Assembly (NCBI RefSeq): GCF_013337185.1
Contig: NZ_SWDE01000003.1
Coordinates: 434,001-498,000, forward strand
Length of the DNA stretch: 64,000 nt
Origin: Serratia proteamaculans
Lineage (GTDB): Bacteria > Pseudomonadota > Gammaproteobacteria > Enterobacterales > Enterobacteriaceae
Reading direction: 5' to 3'
The notes beneath the pieces are model-generated. The model was given only the letters and a program-made list of their open reading frames with translations. It had not been told where the DNA came from and did no database searches. Made by a program: the position numbers and the translations under genes. Shown here one piece after another: positions 1-11,533 of the stretch (its first letter is position 1; each line of letters starts with the position of its first letter).

Positions 1-546
1 CCGTGGATCAAGCAGGCCAGCGTACGCAAGCAGTGGCCGGACGAGCTGAAAATCCACCTGGTGGAATATGTCCCGGTGGCGCGCTGGAATGATTTGCACA
101 TGGTGGACGCCGAAGGCAAATCCTTCAGCGTGCCGGCAGAACGAATTGGCAAACAGAAGTTGCCGTTGCTTTATGGCCCGGAAGGGAGCGAACAGGATGT
201 TCTGGACGGATATCGGACCATGAGCAGCATGTTAGCGGCCAGCAAATATACGCTGAAAATGGCAGCCATGAGTGCTCGCCATTCCTGGCAGCTGGCTTTG
301 GATAATGATGTTCGGCTGGAGCTGGGACGCGACGATCGCACCGGACGCCTGCAGCGCTTTATCGAGCTTTATCCGGTATTGCAGCAGCAGGGGCAGGCAG
401 AAAGCAAGCGAGTCAGCTATGTCGACTTACGCTATGAGGCCGGTGCATCGGTAGGTTGGGCCCCAGTGTTAATCGACCCGCAGGCAGCAGGCGATCAGCA
501 AAACAGTAATCAGCAACAGAATCAGGCACAGGCAAAACAACAATGA
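1..546 (+). CDS. ftsQ: Cell division protein FtsQ, C-terminal part (5' end outside window)
   Basis: The frame is open from the first base and encodes about 181 residues of the periplasmic part of FtsQ, the divisome scaffold that binds FtsB/FtsL. It begins inside the POTRA/beta region (reading [13 protein letters not shown]) and includes the W-ND/DAEGKSF and LYGPEGSE segments typical of enterobacterial FtsQ. The tail is Gln/Asn-rich ([16 protein letters not shown]), as is common in this low-complexity end. The stop TGA overlaps the ftsA start (ATGA), the usual translational coupling in the dcw cluster. The start codon and membrane anchor lie before the window. Confidence 0.93.
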   Translation, partial: PWIKQASVRKQWPDELKIHLVEYVPVARWNDLHMVDAEGKSFSVPAERIGKQKLPLLYGPEGSEQDVLDGYRTMSSMLAASKYTLKMAAMSARHSWQLALDNDVRLELGRDDRTGRLQRFIELYPVLQQQGQAESKRVSYVDLRYEAGASVGWAPVLIDPQAAGDQQNSNQQQNQAQAKQQ

Positions 547-1799
547 TCAAGTCGACGGACAGAAAACTGGTAGTTGGACTGGAGATCGGTACTGCAAAAG
601 TCTCCGCATTGGTAGGGGAAGTTCTGCCCGATGGCATGGTCAACATTATCGGGGTGGGCAGCTGCCCGTCTCGCGGTATGGATAAGGGTGGCGTTAACGA
701 CCTGGAGTCGGTAGTGAAGTGCGTACAGCGCGCTATCGATCAGGCCGAACTGATGGCTGATTGTCAGATTTCTTCGGTTTACCTCGCATTATCGGGTAAA
801 CACATCAGTTGCCAGAACGAAATAGGGATGGTTCCTATTTCCGAAGAGGAAGTGACACAGGAAGATGTGGAGAACGTGGTGCATACCGCCAAATCGGTAC
901 GCGTACGTGATGAACACCGCATCCTGCACGTCATCCCTCAGGAATACGCCATCGATTATCAGGAAGGCATCAAAAACCCGGTTGGGTTGTCCGGCGTGCG
1001 TATGCAAGCCAAGGTGCACCTGATCACCTGTCATAACGATATGGCAAAGAACATCGTCAAGGCAGTAGAACGTTGCGGTCTGAAAGTAGACCAACTTATT
1101 TTCGCCGGTCTGGCCGCCAGCTATGCGGTACTGACCGAAGATGAGCGCGAACTCGGCGTTTGTGTGGTGGATATCGGCGGCGGCACCATGGATATGGCGG
1201 TGTACACCGGCGGTGCTCTGCGCCACACCAAAGTGATCCCTTACGCCGGGAACGTGGTCACCAGCGATATCGCCTACGCCTTCGGCACACCGCCGACCGA
1301 TGCGGAAGCGATCAAGGTTCGACACGGCTGTGCGCTTGGGTCGATTGTTAGCAAGGATGAAAGTGTAGAGGTGCCAAGCGTTGGGGGGCGTCCTCCTCGT
1401 AGTCTGCAAAGACAGACACTGGCTGAAGTTATTGAGCCACGCTACACCGAACTGTTGAATCTGGTTAACGATGAAATATTGCAATTGCAGGAGCAACTGC
1501 GTCAGCAAGGGGTGAAGCATCATCTGGCAGCGGGTATTGTGCTGACCGGTGGCGCCGCCCAGATTGATGGCCTGGCAGCTTGTGCGCAACGGGTGTTCCA
1601 TACCCAGGTACGCATCGGCCAACCCTTGAACATCACGGGTCTGACGGATTATGCGCAGGAGCCTTACTACTCTACGGCGGTAGGTCTGCTGCACTATGGA
1701 AAAGAGTCTCACCTGAGTGGTGAGGCAGAAGTAGAAAAACGCGCCTCGGTGGGCAATTGGTTTAAACGTATCAATAGCTGGCTGAGAAAAGAGTTTTAA
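543..1799 (+). CDS. ftsA: Cell division protein FtsA (actin-like FtsZ membrane tether)
   Basis: 418 residues, the usual length. FtsA is an actin-family ATPase that anchors FtsZ filaments to the inner membrane and recruits later divisome proteins. The N-terminal phosphate-1 loop ([17 protein letters not shown], about residues 10-26), the phosphate-2 motif [10 protein letters not shown] (about 210) and the C-terminal amphipathic targeting helix ([13 protein letters not shown]) are all visible. The start is the ATG that overlaps the ftsQ stop; ftsZ starts 74 bases downstream. It is part of the dcw operon, with no anomaly seen. Confidence 0.98.
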   Translation: MIKSTDRKLVVGLEIGTAKVSALVGEVLPDGMVNIIGVGSCPSRGMDKGGVNDLESVVKCVQRAIDQAELMADCQISSVYLALSGKHISCQNEIGMVPISEEEVTQEDVENVVHTAKSVRVRDEHRILHVIPQEYAIDYQEGIKNPVGLSGVRMQAKVHLITCHNDMAKNIVKAVERCGLKVDQLIFAGLAASYAVLTEDERELGVCVVDIGGGTMDMAVYTGGALRHTKVIPYAGNVVTSDIAYAFGTPPTDAEAIKVRHGCALGSIVSKDESVEVPSVGGRPPRSLQRQTLAEVIEPRYTELLNLVNDEILQLQEQLRQQGVKHHLAAGIVLTGGAAQIDGLAACAQRVFHTQVRIGQPLNITGLTDYAQEPYYSTAVGLLHYGKESHLSGEAEVEKRASVGNWFKRINSWLRKEF

Positions 1800-1873
1800 T
1801 GTTTCAACAAAGAGATCATGCTGAGTAATCTTTTTATGATCTCGCAGCGACAGGCACAAAACGGAGAGAAACT

Positions 1874-3028
1874 ATGTTTGAACCAATGGAACTAACCAAT
1901 GACGCGGTGATTAAAGTCATCGGCGTCGGCGGTGGCGGTGGCAACGCCGTTGAGCACATGGTGCGCGAGCGCATCGAAGGTGTTGAATTCTTCGCCGTTA
2001 ATACAGACGCTCAGGCGCTTCGTAAAACGGCAGTTGGCCAAACCATCCAGATCGGTAGCGGTATTACCAAAGGTCTGGGTGCGGGCGCGAACCCTGAAGT
2101 GGGTCGCAATTCAGCGGAAGAAGACCGTGAAGCCTTGCGTGCCGCACTCGATGGTGCAGACATGGTCTTCATTGCAGCCGGCATGGGCGGCGGTACCGGT
2201 ACCGGTGCAGCGCCAGTCGTCGCAGAAGTTGCTAAAGATCTGGGTATTCTGACAGTGGCCGTGGTTACCAAGCCTTTCAATTTCGAAGGCAAGAAACGCA
2301 TGGCGTTCGCTGAGCAGGGTATTGCAGAGTTGTCCAAACATGTGGACTCACTGATCACTATCCCGAACGACAAGCTGTTGAAAGTTCTGGGTCGCGGTAT
2401 TTCTCTGCTGGACGCGTTCGGCGCGGCTAACGACGTGCTCAAAGGCGCGGTGCAGGGTATTGCCGAACTGATCACCCGTCCGGGCCTGATGAACGTCGAC
2501 TTCGCCGACGTGCGCACCGTAATGTCCGAAATGGGCTACGCGATGATGGGTTCCGGCGTTGCCTGTGGTGAAGACCGTGCTGAAGAAGCAGCGGAAATGG
2601 CGATCTCCAGCCCACTGCTGGAAGACATCGACCTGTCCGGCGCTCGCGGCGTTCTGGTCAACATCACCGCCGGTTTCGACCTGCGTTTGGATGAGTTCGA
2701 AACCGTGGGTAACACCATTCGTGCTTTCGCTTCCGACAATGCGACCGTAGTTATCGGTACCTCGCTGGATCCGGAAATGAACGACGAACTGCGCGTGACC
2801 GTGGTTGCGACCGGTATCGGCATGGACAAACGTCCGGAAATCACTCTGGTGACCAACAAACAGGCCAGCCAGCCAGTGATGGATCATCGCTACCAGCAGC
2901 ACGGCATGTCGCCGTTGCCGCAGGAAGTGAAACCTGCCGCCAAGGTAGTTAACGATCCGACTGCGCAGCCTAATAAAGAGCCCGACTATCTCGATATTCC
3001 TGCCTTCCTGCGCAAGCAGGCAGACTAA
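1874..3028 (+). CDS. ftsZ: Cell division GTPase FtsZ
   Basis: 384 residues. FtsZ is the tubulin-like GTPase that forms the Z ring. The tubulin signature GGGTGTG is at about residues 104-110, the N-terminal [10 protein letters not shown] nucleotide loop is near 18, and the conserved C-terminal peptide that binds FtsA, ZipA and ZapD reads [15 protein letters not shown] purine-rich ribosome site (GGAGAGAAACT) precedes the ATG. The short variable linker ends in proline/lysine-rich sequence as in other enterobacteria. Confidence 0.98.
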   Translation: MFEPMELTNDAVIKVIGVGGGGGNAVEHMVRERIEGVEFFAVNTDAQALRKTAVGQTIQIGSGITKGLGAGANPEVGRNSAEEDREALRAALDGADMVFIAAGMGGGTGTGAAPVVAEVAKDLGILTVAVVTKPFNFEGKKRMAFAEQGIAELSKHVDSLITIPNDKLLKVLGRGISLLDAFGAANDVLKGAVQGIAELITRPGLMNVDFADVRTVMSEMGYAMMGSGVACGEDRAEEAAEMAISSPLLEDIDLSGARGVLVNITAGFDLRLDEFETVGNTIRAFASDNATVVIGTSLDPEMNDELRVTVVATGIGMDKRPEITLVTNKQASQPVMDHRYQQHGMSPLPQEVKPAAKVVNDPTAQPNKEPDYLDIPAFLRKQAD

Positions 3029-3043
3029 GAATATCCTGAGAAT

Positions 3044-4049
<1,006 letters not shown>

Positions 4050-4063
4050 GCTGATACCGCTGA

Positions 4064-4588
4064 TTACTTATCACGACTGGTAGCGTTGGCACCTTCTCCG
4101 GCCAGCGATGCCAGTCGTTCCAATATTTTGCGCAGTTTTTCTGGGCTACGGCTCGCCAATCCCCTTAATTCCTCAGCACTTTCCTGACTCAGATGACGCA
4201 TAGGCACCTTCGCCTGCGTATTTCCTGCGGTTTTTGCGGCGTTCTGCACAAGGTTGCTCCCTTTTGCCATCAAGGCCGGATTAATCCTGATGTCGATCGA
4301 CGACAATGATGGTAGAATTTGCGCTCGTAGTGCAGATAATAAAGCCGGTTGTTCGTAGCGTAGACGCATCATCCAGCTGGCATTTGCCGTTTCTAGCACT
4401 AAAATACCCTGTCGGAAATTTGCGACGCGGCACCAGGGATGCAGTTGAACCGGCAACACGCCTTTCACTGCACGGTTAAGCTTAAGCAGCGCCACTGCGC
4501 GTTGCTGGACGTTATGCAGCGGGCCTTTGTCTTCTGTGTTAGCGTCGTCAAACAGGGAATCTAATAATTGTGGACGGCTATCGCGCAT
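4064..4588 (-). CDS. DUF721 (DciA-like) protein
   Basis: 174 residues with a DUF721 domain at roughly 25-105 (PLHNVQQRAVALLKLNRAVKG, then GILVLETANASWMMRLRYE). DUF721 proteins are the DciA family, the ancestral loader of the replicative helicase DnaB. In Vibrio and Pseudomonas relatives a dciA gene also lies between lpxC and secA. Enterobacteria normally use phage-derived DnaC instead, so whether this copy still works on DnaB is unknown. The gene is convergent with lpxC (14-base gap) and divergent from secM with only 26 bases between starts, so the promoters must overlap. The tail beyond 110 is polar and probably disordered. Confidence 0.85.
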   Translation of the reverse strand: MRDSRPQLLDSLFDDANTEDKGPLHNVQQRAVALLKLNRAVKGVLPVQLHPWCRVANFRQGILVLETANASWMMRLRYEQPALLSALRAQILPSLSSIDIRINPALMAKGSNLVQNAAKTAGNTQAKVPMRHLSQESAEELRGLASRSPEKLRKILERLASLAGEGANATSRDK

Positions 4589-4614
4589 AATGGGCTCCGG
4601 CGGATAATAAACTC

Positions 4615-5148
4615 GTGATCGGTATTCTAAATCGTTGGCGACAATTTGGCAGACGTTATTTCTGGCCCCATCTCCTGTTAGGGATGGTCGCGGCCACGCT
4701 TGGCGTACCTACAAATCTGTCCGGCACGCCCGATCAAGCCGCTCTGCCGAGCACTTCGTCCAGCCTTAACCGGCAAAATTCCGTCAGCGGTGCCTTTAAT
4801 AGCCTGGCATTGTTGCAGGAAGCGCACCGCCGCCCGACCTTTAGTGTCGATTATTGGCACCAGCATGCGCTTCGCACCGTCATTCGTCACCTTTCTTTTG
4901 CTCTTGCACCGCAGGCGGTTTTCGCTCGGGGGCAGGAAAGAGAAGCGGAAGCGACCGAACCCCCATTACAGGTAGCGCAACTGGCGCTGCTTTCTACTCT
5001 CAACGCGCTGCTGACGCATGAGTCGAAGCCGCCGACCATCATTCGTAATACCCACCATGCCGTACTGCCTGCCTTTGCGCAGCATCAGACGGGGCTGTGG
5101 CTGGCACAGGTGCAGGGCATTCGCGCCGGACCCGTAGCCTTAAGCTGA
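4615..5148 (+). CDS. secM: SecA translation regulator SecM (secretion monitor)
   Basis: 177 residues from a GTG start. SecM is exported to the periplasm and degraded; its C-terminal arrest peptide stalls the ribosome when secretion is slow, which exposes the secA ribosome site. A long N-terminal signal sequence ([12 protein letters not shown] core) follows a basic start. The arrest motif at the end reads [13 protein letters not shown]: the Trp, both Gln and the GIRAGP core match E. coli (FSTPVWISQAQGIRAGP), but the position of E. coli Phe150 is His here and Ile156 is Leu. Four codons follow the stall Pro. secA starts 88 bases downstream. Confidence 0.93.
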   Translation: MIGILNRWRQFGRRYFWPHLLLGMVAATLGVPTNLSGTPDQAALPSTSSSLNRQNSVSGAFNSLALLQEAHRRPTFSVDYWHQHALRTVIRHLSFALAPQAVFARGQEREAEATEPPLQVAQLALLSTLNALLTHESKPPTIIRNTHHAVLPAFAQHQTGLWLAQVQGIRAGPVALS

Positions 5149-5236
5149 TTTCTTGCCCGTCGGGCGACAAAAAAACCTAAAAATAACAGCAAGTTGACGG
5201 TCTGTATTGGCTGTCATGACAGAGATATCAAACATC
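5149..5236 (+). promoter_or_regulatory. secM-secA intergenic translational switch region
   Basis: This 88-base leader separates the SecM stall site from the secA start. By analogy with E. coli it should fold to hide the secA ribosome site until a ribosome stalls on secM. A short hairpin (GCCCG-T-CGGGC at about 5156-5166) is visible, but the full fold cannot be worked out by eye. Confidence 0.5.
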
Positions 5237-7948
5237 ATGTTAGTGAAATTATTGACCAAAGTTTTTGGTAGCCGTAACGATCGTACACTGCGCCGCATGC
5301 GTAAAGCGGTTGAGCAGATCAATCAGATGGAACCGGACATGGAAAAACTGTCCGATGACGAACTGAAAGCCAAGACCAACGAGTTCCGTGCGCGCCTGGA
5401 AAAGGGTGAAGTGCTGGAAAACCTGCTGCCGGAAGCCTTCGCTGTAGTGCGCGAGTCGAGCAAGCGCGTGTTTGGCATGCGTCACTTCGACGTGCAGCTG
5501 TTGGGCGGTATGGTACTGAACGATCGCTGTATCGCAGAGATGCGTACCGGTGAAGGTAAAACCCTGACCGCAACCCTGCCGGCCTATCTGAACGCCCTGA
5601 GCGGTCGTGGCGTGCACGTGGTTACAGTGAACGACTATCTGGCACAGCGTGACGCCGAAAATAACCGCCCACTGTTCGAGTTCCTCGGCCTGAGCATCGG
5701 TATCAACCTGCCAGGTATGCCGGCACCGGCCAAGCGTGAAGCCTATGCCGCCGACATTACCTACGGTACCAACAACGAATACGGCTTCGACTACCTGCGC
5801 GACAACATGGCGTTCAGTCCGGAAGAGCGAGTTCAGCGCAAGCTGCACTATGCATTGGTGGATGAGGTTGACTCCATCCTGATCGATGAAGCGCGTACCC
5901 CGTTGATCATCTCCGGCCCGGCTGAAGACAGCTCCGAGATGTACATCAGGGTCAACAAGCTGATCCCTAAGCTGATCCGTCAGGAAAAAGAAGATTCCGA
6001 TTCCTTCCAGGGCGAAGGCCACTTCTCGGTTGACGAGAAAGCGCGTCAGGTGCACCTGACCGAACGCGGTCTGATCCTGATCGAAGAAATGTTGATGGAA
6101 GCCGGCATCATGGATGAAGGCGAGTCACTGTATTCCCCGACCAACATCATGCTGATGCACCATGTGACCGCCGCACTGCGTGCCCACGTGCTGTTTACCC
6201 GTGACGTTGACTACATTGTAAAAGACGGTGAGGTTATCATCGTTGACGAACACACCGGCCGTACCATGCAAGGACGTCGCTGGTCTGATGGTCTGCATCA
6301 GGCGGTGGAAGCCAAAGAAGGCGTGGAAATCCAGAACGAGAACCAGACGCTGGCCTCCATCACCTTCCAGAACTACTTCCGTCTGTACGAGAAGCTGGCG
6401 GGGATGACCGGTACCGCCGACACCGAAGCCTTTGAATTCAGCTCTATCTACAAGCTCGATACCATAGTGGTGCCGACTAACCGTCCGATGATCCGTAAGG
6501 ACATGCCGGATCTGGTCTACATGACCGAGCTGGAGAAGATTGGTGCCATCATTGAAGATATCCGTGAACGTACCGTCAACGGGCAACCGGTGTTGGTGGG
6601 GACTATCTCGATTGAAAAATCCGAAGTGGTTTCTCGCGAGCTGACCAAAGCCGGCATCGAGCATAAGGTACTGAACGCCAAATTCCACGCCATGGAAGCG
6701 GACATCGTAGCTCAGGCAGGCCAAAGCCGTGCGGTCACTATCGCCACCAACATGGCGGGTCGTGGTACCGATATCGTGCTGGGCGGCAGCTGGCAGGCCG
6801 AGATTGAACAGTTGGAAGATCCGACTGAAGAGCAAATTGCCGAAATTAAGGCAGCCTGGAAAATCCGCCATGATGCGGTACTGGCCGCAGGTGGTCTGCA
6901 CATCATTGGTACCGAGCGCCATGAATCACGCCGTATCGATAACCAGCTGCGTGGCCGTTCAGGTCGTCAGGGTGACGCCGGTTCATCCCGCTTCTACCTG
7001 TCGATGGAAGATGCCCTGATGCGTATTTTCGCCTCGGATCGCGTTTCCAGCATGATGCGTAAATTGGGCATGAAAGAAGGTGAGGCCATTGAGCACCCGT
7101 GGGTCACCAAGGCGATTGCCAATGCACAGCGCAAAGTGGAAAGCCGCAACTTTGACATTCGTAAGCAACTGCTGGAATACGATGACGTGGCCAACGATCA
7201 ACGTCGCGCTATCTACAGCCAGCGTAACGAACTGTTGGACGTGTCTGACGTTAGCGAAACCATCACCAGCATCCGTGAAGACGTGTTCAAGACCACTATC
7301 GACGGCTACATTCAGCCACAGTCGCTGGAAGAAGAGTGGGATATTCAGGGGCTGACAGAGCGCCTGAAAAACGACTTCGATCTGGATATGCCAATCGCCG
7401 AATGGCTGGACAAAGAGCCTGAGCTGCACGAAGAAACTCTGCGTGAGCGTATTCTGGAAAAGGCTAAAGAAGAGTACCAGCGTAAAGAAGAAGTGGTTGG
7501 CGTCGAGATGATGCGCAACTTCGAGAAAGGCGTGATGCTGCAGACATTGGATTCCCTGTGGAAAGAGCATCTGGCGGCGATGGACTACCTGCGTCAGGGC
7601 ATCCATCTGCGTGGTTATGCGCAGAAAGATCCTAAGCAGGAGTACAAGCGCGAGTCCTTCAACATGTTTGCCACCATGCTGGAATCGCTGAAGCATGAAG
7701 TGATCAGCGTACTGAGCAAGGTACAGGTGCGGATGCCGGAAGAGGTTGAAGCGCTGGAGCTGCAGCGTCGTGAAGAAGCCGAGCGCCTGGCCAAGCAGCA
7801 ACAGCTGAGCCACTATGAAGAAAATGCGCTGGTTACCGAAGATCCGAATGCGCCGGCAACGGCAGAACGCAAAGTAGGGCGTAACGATCCTTGCCCATGC
7901 GGTTCCGGTAAAAAATACAAACAGTGCCACGGCCGTCTGCAGAACTAA
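5237..7948 (+). CDS. secA: Preprotein translocase ATPase SecA
   Basis: 903 residues starting [16 protein letters not shown], matching the E. coli start; an in-frame upstream start at 5207 would add ten residues outside the family norm. SecA drives preproteins through SecYEG. Visible are Walker A (MRTGEGKTL, about 103-111), the [24 protein letters not shown] region (about 209-228), the GTDIVLGG helicase motif and the C-terminal zinc motif [13 protein letters not shown] that binds SecB. Expression is expected to be controlled by secM just upstream. A strong terminator follows. Confidence 0.98.
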   Translation: MLVKLLTKVFGSRNDRTLRRMRKAVEQINQMEPDMEKLSDDELKAKTNEFRARLEKGEVLENLLPEAFAVVRESSKRVFGMRHFDVQLLGGMVLNDRCIAEMRTGEGKTLTATLPAYLNALSGRGVHVVTVNDYLAQRDAENNRPLFEFLGLSIGINLPGMPAPAKREAYAADITYGTNNEYGFDYLRDNMAFSPEERVQRKLHYALVDEVDSILIDEARTPLIISGPAEDSSEMYIRVNKLIPKLIRQEKEDSDSFQGEGHFSVDEKARQVHLTERGLILIEEMLMEAGIMDEGESLYSPTNIMLMHHVTAALRAHVLFTRDVDYIVKDGEVIIVDEHTGRTMQGRRWSDGLHQAVEAKEGVEIQNENQTLASITFQNYFRLYEKLAGMTGTADTEAFEFSSIYKLDTIVVPTNRPMIRKDMPDLVYMTELEKIGAIIEDIRERTVNGQPVLVGTISIEKSEVVSRELTKAGIEHKVLNAKFHAMEADIVAQAGQSRAVTIATNMAGRGTDIVLGGSWQAEIEQLEDPTEEQIAEIKAAWKIRHDAVLAAGGLHIIGTERHESRRIDNQLRGRSGRQGDAGSSRFYLSMEDALMRIFASDRVSSMMRKLGMKEGEAIEHPWVTKAIANAQRKVESRNFDIRKQLLEYDDVANDQRRAIYSQRNELLDVSDVSETITSIREDVFKTTIDGYIQPQSLEEEWDIQGLTERLKNDFDLDMPIAEWLDKEPELHEETLRERILEKAKEEYQRKEEVVGVEMMRNFEKGVMLQTLDSLWKEHLAAMDYLRQGIHLRGYAQKDPKQEYKRESFNMFATMLESLKHEVISVLSKVQVRMPEEVEALELQRREEAERLAKQQQLSHYEENALVTEDPNAPATAERKVGRNDPCPCGSGKKYKQCHGRLQN

Positions 7949-7975
7949 GCCCGGCAATGTTTAATCAATAAAACC

Positions 7976-8008
7976 CAGGGGTTCAGCGTGCTGAGCCCCT
8001 GTTTTTTT
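7976..8008 (+). terminator. Rho-independent terminator after secA
   Basis: A 12-bp stem (CAGGGGTTCAGC / GCTGAGCCCCTG, one G-U pair) with a two-base loop is followed by seven T residues. Confidence 0.9.
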
Positions 8009-8050
8009 GGGGTGAAGCCCGTGCCCCGATGGATCAATCAGGAGGATGCG

Positions 8051-8455
8051 ATGAAACATCTGAACATCGCCGTTGGCATCATTCGAAACGCCCAGCAGGA
8101 AATCTTTATTACCCGACGCGCCGCCGATTCGCATATGGCTGGTTTCTGGGAGTTCCCTGGCGGCAAGATTGAGCCGGGCGAGACACCGGAGCAGGCACTT
8201 AGCCGTGAGTTGCAGGAAGAAACCGGTATTGAAACCGAGCGTGCAGAGTTACTGGAAGTGCTTGAGCACCGTTTTAGCGATCGTATCGTGACGCTGAATT
8301 TTTATCTGGTGGAAGGTTGGGCGGGCGAACCCTTTGGCCGTGAAGGTCAGCCAATGCGCTGGGTGAAACAGGCTGATTTACGGGAAGAGGAATTCCCGGA
8401 GGCCAATGTTAGTATTATCAAGCTGCTGGTGGCACAGGCGAACGCTGCACAGTAG
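8051..8455 (+). CDS. mutT: 8-oxo-dGTP diphosphatase MutT
   Basis: 134 residues. MutT removes oxidised dGTP from the nucleotide pool and so prevents A-to-C transversions. The Nudix box GGKIEPGETPEQALSRELQEE-TGI is complete from about residue 37. The ATG at 8051 has a good ribosome site (CAGGAGG) eight bases upstream; an in-frame extension to 7988 overlaps the secA terminator and is rejected. In E. coli secA-mutT is the same neighbour pair. Confidence 0.96.
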   Translation: MKHLNIAVGIIRNAQQEIFITRRAADSHMAGFWEFPGGKIEPGETPEQALSRELQEETGIETERAELLEVLEHRFSDRIVTLNFYLVEGWAGEPFGREGQPMRWVKQADLREEEFPEANVSIIKLLVAQANAAQ

Positions 8456-8466
8456 TCAGGCAAAAG

Positions 8467-8484
8467 GCCCGGCGTAAGCCGGGC
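8467..8484. terminator. Hairpin between convergent mutT and yacG
   Basis: GCCCGGC-GTAA-GCCGGGC is a perfect 7-bp stem in the 40-base gap between convergent genes. It lacks a T-run, so it may act as an mRNA 3' end rather than an efficient intrinsic terminator. Confidence 0.5.
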
Positions 8485-8495
8485 TACAGAGGAGA

Positions 8496-8687
8496 TCAGC
8501 GATCGTCCTCTTCACTCCATTCTTCGCTTTCCGACAGATCGCTGTTGCTGGGAATGCGCTTCTCTTCATCGGCCCACTCGCCCAAATCGATTAACTGACA
8601 GCGTTTGCTGCAAAACGGACGGAACGGGCTCACTTCACCCCAAACTACACCTTTGCCACAGGTTGGGCATTTCACTACGGTCGTCAT
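8496..8687 (-). CDS. yacG: DNA gyrase inhibitor YacG (zinc-finger protein)
   Basis: 63 residues. YacG binds GyrB and blocks DNA binding by gyrase. The four-cysteine zinc site is present as CPTCG near residue 8 and CSKRC near residue 27, followed by the family signature [16 protein letters not shown]. The C-terminal tail is acidic. It is the last gene of the coaE-zapD-yacG reverse operon, as in E. coli. Confidence 0.95.
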   Translation of the reverse strand: MTTVVKCPTCGKGVVWGEVSPFRPFCSKRCQLIDLGEWADEEKRIPSNSDLSESEEWSEEDDR

Positions 8688-8737
8688 ATCTGTTCCTTAC
8701 TCCCTTCCAACAGGTGAAAGGTTTTTATGTCATTGGG

Positions 8738-9490
8738 TTAGCAACAGGCCAACTCAAAGGTTAATCGTTCCGGCACCACGCCAAGCTCACTGTCCAGCGG
8801 CAGGAAGCGGATCGCATAGCGCGTCTTATGGCCGGAAATCTGCGGATAAAGTTGGTGTGCCAGATTGATGCGCAAGCGCAACAGATCGGCGCCTTCTGCG
8901 TTATCCTGGAAGAAACCGTTCAAACTGATCTGATTGCGAAACTGCCCGGACTGGCGGATCAGGTCCAGCACCATGGTCAGCGCCTGGTTCAATGGCTCCA
9001 GCGTTTGCTGCCATTTGGCTACGTCATCATCCCGTTCTTGCTGGGGCGCATGCATCCACATGTGCAGCGTCGGCAAGTCAAAACTGCAACACCCGCCGGG
9101 GATGCTCAGGCGTTGACGCACCAGGCTGATCAGCCGATCTTCACGCAGCGACTGGCCAAGACGCGGAGCAGACATCAATGCTGACCCGCGCTGTTTCAAC
9201 TGGCTACGCAACTGATCTACCAGCGACATATCGACACCTGGCACATCGGCCCAGGCCAACAGCTTTTGCTGTTGCCGTTCCAGCTCTTTCAGTAACTCTG
9301 TGCGCACTTCGCCGCGTTCCAGCACGTCGAGCAGATCGGCGACGGTACGGAAGAAGGTCAGGGCGATGGCGGTTTCGCTCAATGCCCGCTGGCCGTGCAA
9401 TTGCTGCAGTAAAAACTCCATACGCAACCAGGTGCGCATTTTTTCATTCAACGGGTGTTCAAAAAGAACGCTTGGGGAAACATCACTCAT
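8738..9490 (-). CDS. zapD: Cell division protein ZapD
   Basis: 250 residues. ZapD (formerly YacF) cross-links FtsZ filaments and binds the FtsZ C-terminal peptide. It starts with the family opening [21 protein letters not shown] after a short leader and carries the C-terminal beta domain ([25 protein letters not shown]). Its ATG overlaps the coaE stop (ATGA), so translation is coupled; yacG follows after 50 bases. Confidence 0.96.
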   Translation of the reverse strand: MSDVSPSVLFEHPLNEKMRTWLRMEFLLQQLHGQRALSETAIALTFFRTVADLLDVLERGEVRTELLKELERQQQKLLAWADVPGVDMSLVDQLRSQLKQRGSALMSAPRLGQSLREDRLISLVRQRLSIPGGCCSFDLPTLHMWMHAPQQERDDDVAKWQQTLEPLNQALTMVLDLIRQSGQFRNQISLNGFFQDNAEGADLLRLRINLAHQLYPQISGHKTRYAIRFLPLDSELGVVPERLTFELACC

Positions 9491-10110
9491 TCAGTTTCAT
9501 CCTGTCGGGTCGCTGATGCCGCCAGCTCAAGGTAACGGCGATGCAGTGCGGCAACCAATGGCTCTATCCCCTGAGCGGTGCCGCTATTATCAATTATGTC
9601 ATCTGCAGCGGCCAGGCGCTGCTCACGCGTGACCTGCGCGGACAGTATGTTCTGTGCCTGCTGACGGCTGATGCCGTCGCGGGCGATGGTTCTGGCCAAC
9701 TGAGTTTCACCGTCAACGTCGACCACCAGGACGCGATCGGCGCGTGCCTGCAGGTTGTTTTCAACCAACAAGGGAACCACCCACAGTGCATAAGGACTGG
9801 TCACTTGCGCCAGTTGGCGTTGGGTTTCCTGATGAATCAGCGGGTGCAGCAGTTGGTTCAGCCAGCTCTTTTCATCAGCGTTACTGAAGATACGCTGACG
9901 GAGTGCGGCGCGGTTTAACGTGCCATCAGGCTGCAACATTTCATTACCAAAACGTTTGGCGATAGCCGCCAACGCTGGGGTGCCAGGCTCGACAACTTGC
10001 CGGGCGATAACGTCTGCATCGACCACAGTCACGCCATGGCGGGCAAAGGCGTCTGCCACGGTCGACTTACCGCTGCCGATACCCCCTGTCAACGCAACAA
10101 TGTAGGCCAT
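9487..10110 (-). CDS. coaE: Dephospho-CoA kinase
   Basis: 207 residues. CoaE phosphorylates dephospho-CoA, the last step of coenzyme A synthesis. The Walker A P-loop [14 protein letters not shown] is at residues 8-21 and the substrate region [15 protein letters not shown] follows at about 29-43. First gene of the reverse operon with zapD and yacG. Confidence 0.97.
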   Translation of the reverse strand: MAYIVALTGGIGSGKSTVADAFARHGVTVVDADVIARQVVEPGTPALAAIAKRFGNEMLQPDGTLNRAALRQRIFSNADEKSWLNQLLHPLIHQETQRQLAQVTSPYALWVVPLLVENNLQARADRVLVVDVDGETQLARTIARDGISRQQAQNILSAQVTREQRLAAADDIIDNSGTAQGIEPLVAALHRRYLELAASATRQDETE

Positions 10111-10430
10111 GGTAGGGAATACACCTGATGTTCATAAAAAAATAATAGACGAATCATAAAGCGATCGCGCAGAAGTGCAAGTCAGCAGGCAGCGCTTGTC
10201 TGGCAGCTTGCGCTGTCCGGTGATAAAAAACGCAGTCGGAAAGAGAAAATGAGCGGGCGGTCACACTGCGCATTCGCAGGTAAATTTGTCGGATTGTAGC
10301 GTAAATAAAGGAGAATTCGCAGTCTTGTCCGGCGATTTTTAGCGAGTATGATAGCGTCACTGGAACTGGCACAAACAACGTTCGATCACAACCCTGCGAT
10401 CCGTCGCCATAAACCAGGAAATCATAAGTC
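10111..10430. other. Intergenic region between divergent coaE and guaC
   Basis: 320 bases without a gene. It holds the divergent promoters; the best candidate, for guaC, is listed separately. An open frame crossing it on the reverse strand runs through guaC and lacks any family signature, so it is not called. Confidence 0.6.
10325..10352 (+). promoter_or_regulatory. Candidate sigma70 promoter for guaC
   Basis: TTGTCC (10325-10330) and TATGAT (10347-10352) are spaced by 16 bases. The predicted transcript start would give a leader of about 70 bases before the guaC ATG. Confidence 0.5.
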
Positions 10431-11474
10431 ATGCGTATTGAAGAAGATTTGAAGTTAGGCTTTAAAGATGTGCTGATTCGCCCTAAGCGCTCCACGCTGA
10501 AAAGCCGTTCAGAAGTTGAACTGGAGCGCCAGTTTACCTTCAAACATTCTGGCTTGAGCTGGTCCGGCGTGCCGATTATCGCCGCCAACATGGACTCGGT
10601 CGGTACCTTCAGCATGGCAGAGGCCCTGGCTTCCTTCGACGTACTCACCGCCGTACACAAACACTACACCCTTGAACAATGGGCCGCATTTGTGCAGCGC
10701 GTACCGGCATCGGTGCTGCGCCACGTTATGGTCTCAACCGGCACTTCAGAAGCTGATTTTGTGAAGATGCAGCAAATTCTGGCCCTGTCGCCGGGGTTGA
10801 AGTTTATCTGCATCGACGTCGCCAACGGTTACTCAGAGCATTTTGTCGCCTTCTTGCAGAAAGCGCGTGAAGCCTGTCCGAACCACGTAATCTGTGCCGG
10901 TAACGTAGTCACTGGTGAAATGGTAGAAGAGTTGATCCTGTCCGGTGCCGATATCGTCAAAGTGGGTATTGGTCCTGGGTCAGTCTGCACCACTCGAGTG
11001 AAAACCGGCGTAGGTTACCCGCAGCTGTCTGCGGTGATCGAGTGCGCCGATGCGGCACACGGCCTTGGCGGTCAGATCGTCAGTGATGGCGGTTGTTCGG
11101 TGCCGGGTGATGTAGCGAAAGCCTTTGGTGGCGGCGCAGATTTTGTCATGTTGGGTGGCATGCTGGCCGGTCATGACGAGTGTGAAGGCACCGTAGTGGA
11201 AGAAAACGGCGAGAAATTCATGCTGTTCTACGGTATGAGTTCCGAGTCGGCGATGAAACGCCACGTCGGTGGTGTTGCCCAGTACCGTGCGGCTGAAGGC
11301 AAAACCGTCAAACTGCCATTGCGTGGCGAGGTTGAGTTTACCGTCCGTGACATCCTGGGTGGCCTGCGCTCCGCCTGTACTTATGTCGGTGCAGAGCGTT
11401 TGAAAGAGCTGACTAAACGCACCACCTTCATCCGCGTAGCGGAGCAGGAAAACCGCGTGTTCGGCAGTAACTGA
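10431..11474 (+). CDS. guaC: GMP reductase
   Basis: 347 residues. GuaC reduces GMP to IMP with NADPH, linking guanine and adenine nucleotide pools. The IMPDH/GMPR signature [20 protein letters not shown] with the catalytic Cys at about 186 is complete, as are the N-terminal [13 protein letters not shown]-like start ([17 protein letters not shown]) and the NMDSVGT substrate loop. It is monocistronic and convergent with the pilus genes. Confidence 0.97.
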   Translation: MRIEEDLKLGFKDVLIRPKRSTLKSRSEVELERQFTFKHSGLSWSGVPIIAANMDSVGTFSMAEALASFDVLTAVHKHYTLEQWAAFVQRVPASVLRHVMVSTGTSEADFVKMQQILALSPGLKFICIDVANGYSEHFVAFLQKAREACPNHVICAGNVVTGEMVEELILSGADIVKVGIGPGSVCTTRVKTGVGYPQLSAVIECADAAHGLGGQIVSDGGCSVPGDVAKAFGGGADFVMLGGMLAGHDECEGTVVEENGEKFMLFYGMSSESAMKRHVGGVAQYRAAEGKTVKLPLRGEVEFTVRDILGGLRSACTYVGAERLKELTKRTTFIRVAEQENRVFGSN

Positions 11475-11533
11475 TTTAGCCTGACCAAACCTCGGGTGCA
11501 GCTTATTGATGCTGTGCCCAGGGTTCTCCAGCG

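Noticed and set aside
10154-10660. Reverse open frame crossing the coaE-guaC gap
   Set aside because: Half of it lies opposite guaC and the rest covers the guaC promoter; no domain seen.
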